A stretch of DNA of 64,000 bases from Flavobacteriaceae bacterium CRH (GTDB lineage: Bacteria; Bacteroidota; Bacteroidia; Flavobacteriales; Flavobacteriaceae): NCBI GenBank assembly GCA_001507425.1, contig LMAJ01000008.1, forward strand, positions 1 to 64,000, read 5' to 3'. Shown here piece by piece: positions 56,559 through 64,000 of the stretch (positions are counted from its first letter, which is position 1; each line of letters starts with the position of its first letter). Below the pieces are notes generated by a model. It did no database searches and was not told the origin of the DNA. It was given only the letters and a program-made list of their open reading frames with translations. Position numbers and translations under genes: made by a program.

Positions 56559-56665
56559 TTATAAAAATTAAAATTTATTCGTATTTAACTTTCTCAACCA
56601 ATTATAACTATCATTCTCATTATTAAATTTTTAAATAAATTTAAAGAGTTAAAAACGATCCTGAA

Positions 56666-57976
56666 TTATTTAAATATTTGGCTCTCTAAATAGTCTAATA
56701 TGTTTTCGGATGCAGTTGGTTTGTTTTTTGGAATCAGAGAACTCTGCAAAAAATTATCACGTTCTTCTTTCATCCAATCATTTTCATTCAATATAACATT
56801 TTCAATAAAATCGATTACTTGATTTTTATTTCGGGATTGATAATGTGCTGCAATTGCTTTTTCTCCAAAAGTATTCCAATGCTCCATAACCGATTCATTT
56901 CTTATCATAAAAAGGGATGGTTTTCCAGTAACAAGATATTCAGCCATAAAAGAACCACAATCGTGTATTAATGCATCAGAAGTTAAAAAAAGATCTGTAT
57001 ATTCCCCATTTTCACACTGACCATTTGGAAGGTCCATCCATTTGTTATAATAAATATCTGTTTTTTCTTTACCCCAATACTCTTGCTCTAACTTAATTCT
57101 TAATAAATGATGTGGTTTAAATGCAATTTGTATTTTATCACTATACTTATCCGCTAATTCTAAAAAAAAGTCATAGTATTCTAAAAAATTGGCAACCTTA
57201 TTCCACTCTTCCATTGCGTGATGTGGAGCCCAAATAATCTTTTTGAGATTAGAATTATTATTTTTCCAAACAGTACTATCTGGATTTTTATTAATCAATA
57301 GCAGATCAAATCCCGGATAACCAGTTAAAACGTTATTTCTTCCTTTGTTTTTTTGTTTTTGAGCTATTTTATTGTGAATAGGAGTTTCAGAAAAAATTTT
57401 CCAAACAAGATTGTGAAATTTTAAATTATAGATAAAATCATAATTAACAGTCATAATTGCATAAGGAACATAACAAGTCAATATATCTGAAAACTGTTTT
57501 GTATAGTACCTGTAATCTTGTAAACCTTCATACGGATTCGTAAAAAACACCATATCCGGAGCAAAAGTTTTTTTTATATCTAAATATTCTCCCGTTACTT
57601 TATCAAAGGTTTTAATAACATTATATCCTTTCTTTTTAAATGCATCAAATGATTTATCCATTTCAAACAGCATATTTTCCATACCAAAATTTACGGCTGG
57701 ACAAACAAATATTTGGGGTTCAAATCTGGGATGTTGGAGCATTAAATCATAAAGTACATCATATTTCCAAACCGATTCATGAATTAAAAAGAAAGCAACT
57801 TTTACTTTTTCTTTTTTTCTGATAATTTGAAGCGCTTTTTCATGTTTTTTAGGTGCTTTTTTAATTTGATACAAATCATGTAAAGCTCGAAGTTTTGTGA
57901 AATTGTAAATTCTAATAAGTGAAAACCAAATCTTTTCAGGTACGTGTTTTTTAATAGCTAATTTTAATTCTGTCAT
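56666..57976 (-). CDS. CDP-glycerol glycerophosphotransferase-like protein
   Basis: A 436-residue soluble or peripheral protein with a GT-B-like fold. KKIIWAPHHAMEEWN and IQIAFKPHHLLR give the two conserved histidine-bearing strands, and LFLTSDALIHDCGSFMAEYLVTGKPSLF is the signature of the TagF/TarF family that binds the CDP-linked donor. The family adds glycerol-phosphate or ribitol-phosphate units to surface polymers; in gram-negatives it serves capsules. No cytidylyltransferase for such a donor is in the window. It follows the aminotransferase with a 15-base gap. Exact substrate not known. Confidence 0.8.
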   Translation of the reverse strand: MTELKLAIKKHVPEKIWFSLIRIYNFTKLRALHDLYQIKKAPKKHEKALQIIRKKEKVKVAFFLIHESVWKYDVLYDLMLQHPRFEPQIFVCPAVNFGMENMLFEMDKSFDAFKKKGYNVIKTFDKVTGEYLDIKKTFAPDMVFFTNPYEGLQDYRYYTKQFSDILTCYVPYAIMTVNYDFIYNLKFHNLVWKIFSETPIHNKIAQKQKNKGRNNVLTGYPGFDLLLINKNPDSTVWKNNNSNLKKIIWAPHHAMEEWNKVANFLEYYDFFLELADKYSDKIQIAFKPHHLLRIKLEQEYWGKEKTDIYYNKWMDLPNGQCENGEYTDLFLTSDALIHDCGSFMAEYLVTGKPSLFMIRNESVMEHWNTFGEKAIAAHYQSRNKNQVIDFIENVILNENDWMKEERDNFLQSSLIPKNKPTASENILDYLESQIFK

Positions 57977-57991
57977 TTTATCAAATTAAAA

Positions 57992-59104
57992 TTAATACCT
58001 ATTTAAAATTTCAACAACAAAACTGACTTCTTCTTCCGTCAAAACAGGATTAATCGGCAAACTTAAAACTTCATTATGAATCTTCTCCGTAATTGGAAAT
58101 GACAAATTATTCCATCCCGAAGCCTCAGAAGTAAATGCTTTTTGCTTGTGCGGAGGAATTGGATAATGAATTACGGTTTGAATATTATTTTGAGTTAAAT
58201 ATTCTTGCAAAGCTTCACGATTTGCTGTTCGAATTACAAATAAGTGAAATACATGATTATTCGAAAAATCCCAAAACGGAAGCATTATTTTATCATTTTT
58301 AATTTCAGATAAATAACGTTTGGCAATCGAGCGACGCTTATCATTATCACTATTTAAATTTGGTAATTTTAGGTTTAAAAAAGCGGCCTGAAGTTCGTCT
58401 AATCTTGAGTTTACTCCAATAAATTCATTATGATATTTTTTTTCAGAACCATAATTACGGAGCGAAAAAAGCACTTTTGCCAATTCCGGATCGTTTGTTG
58501 TAATTGCTCCGCCATCGCCTAAAGATCCTAAATTTTTTCCTGGGTAAAAACTATACGCCTGAGATGAATTTAGATTGTAGATTTTAGATTTTAGATTGGT
58601 TAACGCTCCGTGAGCTTGAGCGCTATCTTCGATTATTAAAAGATTATTCCGATTTGCAATTTCACTAATCTTTTGCATTTCAGCCAATTGTCCGTACAAA
58701 TGAACAGCTAAAATGGCTTTTGTTTTTGGAGTAATTTTTTCCTCAATCAAATCAGGATTTATGTTATATGTTTCTAATTTTGGCTCGACCAAAACAGGAA
58801 CTAAATCTGCTTGTAAAATGGCTAAAATACTCGCGATATAAGTATGTGCCGGAACAATAACTTCATCGCCTCTTTGAAGTTTCCCTAATTCAATATAACC
58901 CTTAAAAATCAAAACTAAAGCATCAAAACCATTTCCTACTCCAATGCAATATTCTGACTGATTGTATTCGGCGAAAGCCTTTTCAAACGTTTCTAATTCT
59001 TTGCCTAAAATATACCAGCCGTTATGCAAAACCGTTTTCAATTTTTCTTGAAAAGCAGCTTCATAAGGCTCGTTTATTTTTTTAAGATCAAGAAATGATA
59101 TCAT
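57992..59104 (-). CDS. DegT/DnrJ/EryC1 sugar aminotransferase (FdtB-like)
   Basis: A 370-residue PLP enzyme that aminates a keto-sugar nucleotide. [19 protein letters not shown] is the usual start, [14 protein letters not shown] and DSAQAHGA bind cofactor, and the Schiff-base lysine is in [30 protein letters not shown] and [14 protein letters not shown] complete the family pattern. Together with the FdtA-like cupin it fits synthesis of dTDP-3-amino-3,6-dideoxyhexose. It is 15 bases from the next gene on each side in a minus-strand run, so cotranscribed. Assignment to FdtB rather than QdtB is inferred from the partner only. Confidence 0.88.
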   Translation of the reverse strand: MISFLDLKKINEPYEAAFQEKLKTVLHNGWYILGKELETFEKAFAEYNQSEYCIGVGNGFDALVLIFKGYIELGKLQRGDEVIVPAHTYIASILAILQADLVPVLVEPKLETYNINPDLIEEKITPKTKAILAVHLYGQLAEMQKISEIANRNNLLIIEDSAQAHGALTNLKSKIYNLNSSQAYSFYPGKNLGSLGDGGAITTNDPELAKVLFSLRNYGSEKKYHNEFIGVNSRLDELQAAFLNLKLPNLNSDNDKRRSIAKRYLSEIKNDKIMLPFWDFSNNHVFHLFVIRTANREALQEYLTQNNIQTVIHYPIPPHKQKAFTSEASGWNNLSFPITEKIHNEVLSLPINPVLTEEEVSFVVEILNRY

Positions 59105-59119
59105 TTTATTTTTTAATTG

Positions 59120-60097
59120 TTAAACAAAAATACCATTTAACTTGTTATAATTAACCGTCTCAACTTCGTAAAAATCATGAACTATGGTACTTGCCCCAAA
59201 ACTTTCTTTCCAATAAGACAATCCTTCGTTCAAATTTTTTCCTTGATTTTCATTTGAAATTCCAAAATCGAAAAATCTCTTTTTAGCAAATCTTTCCTGA
59301 ATCAGATAATGAAATAAAAAATCTAAACTGCCCAAATCTGCGTCATTTTCATTTTTTGAAATATATTGACAATGAGCCACTGTTTCCGTTTCAAAAATAG
59401 TAGTTCCTGCAACAATTTTATCTTTTAAATAAACATTGAATTGATGAATATTATCTGGAAAATGCAATTTAAGTTGGTTTATTTCTTCTACTGAATGAAC
59501 TGGTTTTGCATCATGTTTTGTTTGTAAATTCGGAATTAAAACTTCATTCCAAAATAATTCAAAATCATTTTCTTCTTTAATTATTAATTCGTTTGAAATT
59601 GCCTTTTTTAAACTTCTTTCTCTAATTTTTGAAATTTTATTTTTCTGTAATAAATCAATAACCGAAAGCGAATCTCGTCTGAATATTTTTGCTTCTGCCA
59701 AAAACAAAGCATATAGAATTTCTTCGGCAGGTTTGAGATTATAAATAGACGGAAGTGTTTTTAGATGTAGTTTTTGAATTTTAAATTCATTCAAAAAAAA
59801 CAAAATAGCCTGAAAAATTTCAATTACTGAAGTTAATTTAGTTCGTTCGTTATAAACCAATCCTCCATAAGTTAATCCCTGATGAGAATATATGTCATTA
59901 TCTTTTTTATTCGCCGGCAAAAATGCTTTTAGTTTTTGATCTTCGAAAACTAAAAGCGAAAAATCTTCAAACCGGTCCTGGTGATATTCCATAAAATCAC
60001 GATGAAACAAAAATGTAGCATTTTTGGCCTGAGCAATAAAGTCATTCCAAATTTGATGATCGTTCTGGTCGTATTTTTTTATGGTATATTTTGTCAT
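59120..60097 (-). CDS. GNAT/FemAB-like acyltransferase
   Basis: A 325-residue protein with the double GNAT layout of the FemAB-like group. FLFHRDFMEYHQDRFEDFSLLVFED opens the first half, and GTTIFETETVAHCQYISKNEND with LIQERFAKKRFFDFGIS covers the second. Such proteins transfer an amino-acid or acyl group onto a sugar or peptide. Directly upstream of the sugar aminotransferase (15-base gap), it may acylate the new amino sugar, taking the place of FdtC, which is absent. This is inference; the acyl donor is not readable. Confidence 0.72.
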   Translation of the reverse strand: MTKYTIKKYDQNDHQIWNDFIAQAKNATFLFHRDFMEYHQDRFEDFSLLVFEDQKLKAFLPANKKDNDIYSHQGLTYGGLVYNERTKLTSVIEIFQAILFFLNEFKIQKLHLKTLPSIYNLKPAEEILYALFLAEAKIFRRDSLSVIDLLQKNKISKIRERSLKKAISNELIIKEENDFELFWNEVLIPNLQTKHDAKPVHSVEEINQLKLHFPDNIHQFNVYLKDKIVAGTTIFETETVAHCQYISKNENDADLGSLDFLFHYLIQERFAKKRFFDFGISNENQGKNLNEGLSYWKESFGASTIVHDFYEVETVNYNKLNGIFV

Positions 60098-60106
60098 TTT
60101 TTTTCT

Positions 60107-60172
60107 GCCACAGATTAAAAGATTTAAGTGATTTTTTTAATAATTAGCTAAGAAATCTATTTAATCTGTGGC
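60107..60172. repeat. Inverted repeat GCCACAGATTAAA / TTTAATCTGTGGC
   Basis: 60107-60119 and 60160-60172 are perfect 13-bp reverse complements over a 40-base spacer. The same ends bound the larger element at 2397-2528. It lies between the GNAT-like start and the TRIC gene end. Confidence 0.8.
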
Positions 60173-60186
60173 TAAATTTATTTTTT

Positions 60187-60789
60187 TTATTTGTGATCAA
60201 ATGCAGGCAAATACCATTTGAATTTTACTGCCATTAAACGAACTGAAATAATGACTATTGAGGTTACTAAATATAATATATCATCTTCTAAATTCAGTTT
60301 TTTTAATGCAAAAAACACAATTCCTCCAAAAATGCAGATTGTCGCATAGATTTCTCTTCTAAAAATAGTTGGAATCTCTGTACATAAAATATCCCGGATA
60401 ACGCCTCCAAAACAAGCGGTCATAGTTCCTAAAGCGATGCAAATTACAGGATGAAGACCAATGGAAATTCCTTTTTCTAAACCAATTAGCGTGAAAACAC
60501 CAAGACCAATTGTATCGAATAAAAACAACGACGTTCGAAGTTTATCAAACTTTTTTCGAAAAAGTATCGCAAGCCCAAAACCTAAAATGATAACATAAAC
60601 ATATTGCAAATTCAGCATCCAGCCCACTGGTGTTCTGCCTATTAAAACGTCACGCAATGTTCCTCCGCCAACTGCAGTGACAAAAGCAATAATAAAAACC
60701 CCAAACGGATCCAGTTTTTTATGCATTGCCGTTAAAGCGCCTGACATGGCAAAAGCCATCGTACCAATAATATCTAATAGGTGAAACAT
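60187..60789 (-). CDS. TRIC-type trimeric cation channel family protein (UPF0126/YicG)
   Basis: A 200-residue inner-membrane protein made of two related glycine-rich halves. The first has IGTMAFAMSGALTAMHKKLDPFG, then AVGGGTLRDVLIGRTPVGW; the second DTIGLGVFTLIGLEKGISIG, then TACFGGVIRDILCTEIPTIF. Around seven membrane segments fit the family, whose bacterial members form trimeric potassium-conducting pores. Length and repeats are standard. It marks the return from the glycan cluster to conserved genes and is flanked by two intergenic repeats. Confidence 0.92.
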   Translation of the reverse strand: MFHLLDIIGTMAFAMSGALTAMHKKLDPFGVFIIAFVTAVGGGTLRDVLIGRTPVGWMLNLQYVYVIILGFGLAILFRKKFDKLRTSLFLFDTIGLGVFTLIGLEKGISIGLHPVICIALGTMTACFGGVIRDILCTEIPTIFRREIYATICIFGGIVFFALKKLNLEDDILYLVTSIVIISVRLMAVKFKWYLPAFDHK

Positions 60790-60803
60790 TTTTTTTAAAG
60801 GTG

Positions 60804-60833
60804 CTAAGTTACTAAGGCACTAAGTTTCTAAGT
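60804..60833. repeat. CTAAG direct repeat
   Basis: Four CTAAG words in 30 bases (CTAAGTTACTAAGGCACTAA, then TTTCTAAGTT). Related strings occur at 5341-5375. Short and of unclear meaning. Confidence 0.5.
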
Positions 60834-60864
60834 TTTTTAGTAGCTGTTTTATTTTTTATTTACA

Positions 60865-61608
60865 CTACATGTTTTGTGTATAAAAGTTGTAATCTTTCAA
60901 AATAATTCGAAGAAAATCTTTGTCGTTTCCGGATTGATTTTTAATTCCGGTTACATTTTCAATTTTAGAAACTAATTTCTGTATCGTTTCATAATCATTT
61001 TTGGCTTCAGCTCTTTGAAACGTTTCTTTAATGATTCGCATATCGTTGTCTGACAATTTTATAACCAAAGGATAAGTTGGTACATAGGCATTTCCTATTT
61101 CTTCAAGAATCGTGTGGCTTATATTAATTTTATTTTTTAAATTAATAACAGCTGTTCCCGCAACCATATCGCCCAAACGTTGTCCTTTTTTACTCGAAAT
61201 AATACTAATTAATGCCACAATTCCATAGAAAAAAGAAACATCGATGATCCTGAAAAACCAACGCATTAAATAATCGCCAAATCCAGCCTGGTAACCATCA
61301 ATTTTTACCACTTTTATTTTTACGATTTTTTTGCCAATTGTTTGTCCTTCAAAAATGCTTTCTAAAGTTAAAGAGTAAATTATAACCGGAAAATACAAAA
61401 CTAAAATGATTGATATTCTGGACCATGAATCAAGTGTCTCGAATACTTTACCAAAACGCAACCAATAAAAAACTATTAGTGAAACAACGATTATATATGC
61501 TACTTTTATAGCAAAATCAATATAATAAGATCCTATTCGCTGGCCAACGGATGCTGCTATAAAATTTATTTTAACATTTTGCGTCGTATTAATTGATAAT
61601 TCTGACAT
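60865..61608 (-). CDS. RDD family membrane protein
   Basis: A 247-residue inner-membrane protein with the RDD domain: VGQRIGSYYIDFAIKVAYIIV carries the usual Arg and Asp pair, FEGQTIGKKIVKIKVVKIDG follows, and YLMRWFFRIIDVSFFYGIVALISIISSKKGQRLGDMVAGT finishes the three-helix core. The C-terminal 80 residues are a soluble helical tail (DNDMRIIKETFQRAEAKNDY), typical when the gene lies beside spoIIM. It is divergent from the SpoIIM gene with only 20 bases between starts. The function of the family is not settled. Confidence 0.9.
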   Translation of the reverse strand: MSELSINTTQNVKINFIAASVGQRIGSYYIDFAIKVAYIIVVSLIVFYWLRFGKVFETLDSWSRISIILVLYFPVIIYSLTLESIFEGQTIGKKIVKIKVVKIDGYQAGFGDYLMRWFFRIIDVSFFYGIVALISIISSKKGQRLGDMVAGTAVINLKNKINISHTILEEIGNAYVPTYPLVIKLSDNDMRIIKETFQRAEAKNDYETIQKLVSKIENVTGIKNQSGNDKDFLRIILKDYNFYTQNM

Positions 61609-61628
61609 ATTTTATATTTTAGCCTACA

Positions 61629-62609
61629 ATGAGAGAAATTGCTTTTATAAAACAAAATAAAGAAAAATGGCTAGAATTTGAGCTAGCAATTTTTGGTAAA
61701 GCTAAAAAAAATCCTGATGAGTTAGCTAATTTGTACATTCAAATGATGAATGATTTGTCGTACGCGCAAACTTATTATCCAAAAAGTAAAACGGTAGTTT
61801 ACCTAAACCACCTCGCTTCACAGATTTATCAGAAAATTTATAAAACAAAACGAACTGAAAAAAACAGATTCGTTGAGTTTTTTAAAACCGAAGTTCCGTT
61901 ATTGGTTTATGATTACAGAAGATATTTAATATATTCTTTTGTTTTGTTTTTTATAACGGTTGCAATTGGCGTAATTTCTGCACGATTTGATCAGAATTTT
62001 GTTCGCTTAATTTTAGGTGACGGCTATGTAAATATGACGCTTGAAAACATAAAAAAAGGAAATCCGATGGCTGTTTACGGAAGCGGAAGCAACTGGGGAA
62101 GTTTTATTGGCATTACGATGAACAACTTAAACGTTGGTGCAAAATGCTATATTTATGGTATTTTTGGCGGACTTGGAACTTTTTATATTTCCTCCTACAA
62201 TGGTGTTATGCTAGGTGCTTTTCAATACTTTTTTTACGAGCAAAATGTTTTCTGGAAAAGTGTTCGCGGTATCTGGATTCACGGTTCTATGGAAATTTTT
62301 GCTATTGTAATTGAAACCACAGCCGGATTTATTTTAGGCGCTTCTATTTTATTTCCTAAAACTTTTTCAAGAGTAAATTCTTTTAAAATAGGCTTTAAAA
62401 ACAGTTTCAAAATATTCCTGAGCACATTTCCTTTTACAATTAGTGCAGGATTTTTAGAAGGTTTTATTACCCGATATTCTATCGATATGCCCAATTGGCT
62501 AAGTAGTTTTATCATTTTGGTTACACTTGGCATAATTTCATATTATTATCTGGTTTATCCTTTTATCGTACACAAAAAAACACAACAACTATCTGCCAAA
62601 TCGAATTAA
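61629..62609 (+). CDS. Stage II sporulation protein M family (SpoIIM/DUF95)
   Basis: A 326-residue membrane protein. The soluble N-terminus (MREIAFIKQNKEKWLEFELA) leads to about six membrane segments, with NNLNVGAKCYIYGIFGGLGTF and WIHGSMEIFAIVIETTAGF as the recognisable SpoIIM pattern. Flavobacteria do not sporulate; the protein belongs with RDD, MoxR ATPase and DUF58 clusters of envelope-related but unclear role. It is the first of a plus-strand series with DUF4129 and DUF4350 genes, at 12-base and overlapping spacing. Confidence 0.9.
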   Translation: MREIAFIKQNKEKWLEFELAIFGKAKKNPDELANLYIQMMNDLSYAQTYYPKSKTVVYLNHLASQIYQKIYKTKRTEKNRFVEFFKTEVPLLVYDYRRYLIYSFVLFFITVAIGVISARFDQNFVRLILGDGYVNMTLENIKKGNPMAVYGSGSNWGSFIGITMNNLNVGAKCYIYGIFGGLGTFYISSYNGVMLGAFQYFFYEQNVFWKSVRGIWIHGSMEIFAIVIETTAGFILGASILFPKTFSRVNSFKIGFKNSFKIFLSTFPFTISAGFLEGFITRYSIDMPNWLSSFIILVTLGIISYYYLVYPFIVHKKTQQLSAKSN

Positions 62610-62621
62610 TCGAAAACAATA

Positions 62622-63395
62622 ATGAATAAAATTTTCCTTGTTTTATCTTTTATTTTTTACTGCAGCGTTTCAAATGCTCAGGATTCTTTGGATACAATTG
62701 AGCCGCCAAAAATTGAATCTGTAAAATATACTGAAAAAGATATTCAAATAGATTCTGACTCTGTTGCAACCAGAACTTTTTCTAAAAATTTCAAAAAAAA
62801 ATATACCGATTCGGCTTTTGTTTATGAATACAAAGCGCCCGAAAAAAATGCGTGGGATCATTTTAAAGAATGGCTTGCCAGCATTTTAAGAAGAATGTTC
62901 TCTTTTAGCAATCCGCAGGCATCAATCAATTTTGTCGTTATTTTATTGAGAGTAATTGCCGTTTTGATTATTGTTTTTGTGATTTACTTAATTGTAAAAG
63001 CAATAATTGCGAAAGAAGGACAATGGATTTTTGGAAAAAATGCACACAAAAAAACAGTCCATTATTCTGAAATCGAAAAAAATATTCATCTTTTAGACTT
63101 CGAAAAGCTGATAAAAGAAAGTATTCAGGACGGAGAACGAAGAATTGCAGTTCGTTATTATTATTTGTGGTTATTGAAAATAATGGCACAAAATCATTAT
63201 ATCGAATGGGATATCGAAAAAACGAATTCTGATTATTTGTACGAAATTCAAAGTCCCGTTCACAGAGAAGAATTCACATATTTATCTTATTTGTATAATC
63301 ATATTTGGTATGGCGAATTCGAAATCGACGAAACGACTTTCTTAAAAACCGAAAACCGATTTAAAAAATCTATAAAAACCTTTAGCAATGAGTAA
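62622..63395 (+). CDS. DUF4129 domain-containing membrane protein
   Basis: A 257-residue protein: signal peptide (IFLVLSFIFYCSVSNAQ), a periplasmic linker, one membrane segment near residues 103-125 (INFVVILLRVIAVLIIVFVIYLIV), and a cytoplasmic C-terminal DUF4129 region (YYYLWLLKIMAQNHYIEWDIEKTNSDYL). It follows the SpoIIM gene by 12 bases and overlaps the next start by 8 bases, so the operon is tight. No enzymatic motif. The family regularly accompanies MoxR/DUF58 genes. Confidence 0.88.
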   Translation: MNKIFLVLSFIFYCSVSNAQDSLDTIEPPKIESVKYTEKDIQIDSDSVATRTFSKNFKKKYTDSAFVYEYKAPEKNAWDHFKEWLASILRRMFSFSNPQASINFVVILLRVIAVLIIVFVIYLIVKAIIAKEGQWIFGKNAHKKTVHYSEIEKNIHLLDFEKLIKESIQDGERRIAVRYYYLWLLKIMAQNHYIEWDIEKTNSDYLYEIQSPVHREEFTYLSYLYNHIWYGEFEIDETTFLKTENRFKKSIKTFSNE

Positions 63396-64000
63396 ATCAA
63401 TCAAAATTTATATTGCTATTTTGGTTCTTGTTTTAGGCTTAGTTTTGCTGGCAGGCGGAAATCAGCAAAAACCTATCGATTGGCGCCCAACGTATTCTGT
63501 CAATGACAAAATCCCGTACGGATTATACGTTTTTGACAAGGAAATCAACGGACTTTTAAAAAAGCAAAAGATCGAAAGAGTTTCAGCAATAACACCTTAT
63601 GAGTTTTTAGATTCAAAATACGTTCCCGATACCATAGAAGGAAAATATAAAATAAAAGGTACTTTCTTTAATATTTCAGAATTCGGAGCTTCAGAAGCAG
63701 GAACTATTGATGACCAATCTATTACAGAACTTTTTTTCTTCGTATCGCATGGAAACAATGCTTTTTTAAGCATGAAAAATTTTCCTCAATCTTTGTTGGA
63801 TAGTTTAAAAATCGAAATAAATTCAAGCTTACAAAACGAAAATATAACTTCGGTTTGGTTAGCCAATAAAACAGTAAATACTAAAAAATATCCCATCGTT
63901 GAAGAAACAGCAAATTATTATTTTTCTAAAATAGACACTTCAGCAACAACCGTTTTAGGATATCAGGGAAACAGAATCAAAAAACAAATTAATTTCATAA
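63388..64000 (+). CDS. DUF4350 domain-containing protein, 3' end outside the window
   Basis: An open frame from ATG 63388 runs without stop to the window end (at least 204 codons). The N-terminus is a membrane anchor (IKIYIAILVLVLGLVLLAGG) followed by KPIDWRPTYSVNDKIPYGLY, the recognisable start of DUF4350 proteins, a family with a flavodoxin or GATase-like soluble domain. Its start overlaps the DUF4129 stop by 8 bases, so the two are coupled. The remaining part should lie just past position 64000, probably followed by MoxR and DUF58 genes. Confidence 0.82.
   Translation, partial: MSKSIKIYIAILVLVLGLVLLAGGNQQKPIDWRPTYSVNDKIPYGLYVFDKEINGLLKKQKIERVSAITPYEFLDSKYVPDTIEGKYKIKGTFFNISEFGASEAGTIDDQSITELFFFVSHGNNAFLSMKNFPQSLLDSLKIEINSSLQNENITSVWLANKTVNTKKYPIVEETANYYFSKIDTSATTVLGYQGNRIKKQINFI

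Overview
The window is chromosomal DNA from a member of the Flavobacteriaceae, most likely Flavobacterium. The reasons are strongly A+T-rich sequence, TANNTTTG-type -7 promoter elements with TTTG about 19 bases upstream, almost no Shine-Dalgarno sites, a fused SecDF, a PorP/SprF protein beside a gliding-motility-type (CHU_C) sorting domain, and several TonB-dependent receptors. No rRNA, tRNA, insertion sequence, prophage or CRISPR array was seen.

Layout: topB (84-2387) is followed by a run of small lipoprotein and membrane genes of unknown role (2647-5263) and an MFS transporter. An iron or metal uptake block comes next (6802-13710: two TonB receptors, a PepSY membrane protein, a DUF4198 protein), then an APC permease and valS. 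Positions 18243-26476 hold a DUF1573 protein, a lipoprotein, a type IX secretion trio (CHU_C adhesin, PorP/SprF, OmpA-PD40) and a retropepsin-PDZ protein. Housekeeping genes fill 26600-42796: aminotransferase, folE, a four-helix-bundle protein, cysS, yidD, lgt, a PagL-like enzyme, secDF, mdh, gyrB and two asnB paralogues. Positions 43178-49755 hold a GreA-like protein, a plugless outer-membrane barrel, a PhzF protein and a 1004-residue TPR protein. ftsE starts a surface-glycan cluster (50783-60097) with glycosyltransferases, an FdtA-like ketoisomerase, an FdtB-like aminotransferase, a flippase, a glycerophosphotransferase-like enzyme and a GNAT-like transferase. The window ends with a TRIC-type channel and an RDD / SpoIIM / DUF4129 / DUF4350 group, whose last gene runs off the end.

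The glycan genes plausibly work together to make and export a polysaccharide containing a 3-amino-3,6-dideoxyhexose. The two receptors, PepSY protein and DUF4198 protein look like one uptake unit, and both receptor promoters share the same ten bases.

The least explained content lies between genes. Many intergenic regions are long, often perfect inverted repeats belonging to at least eight sequence families, several occurring at more than one locus. Two solitary genes (four-helix-bundle protein and PhzF) are bracketed by copies of one family. The other main oddity is an asparagine synthetase paralogue whose amidotransferase nucleophile Cys is Ser. No clearly new multigene system was found.
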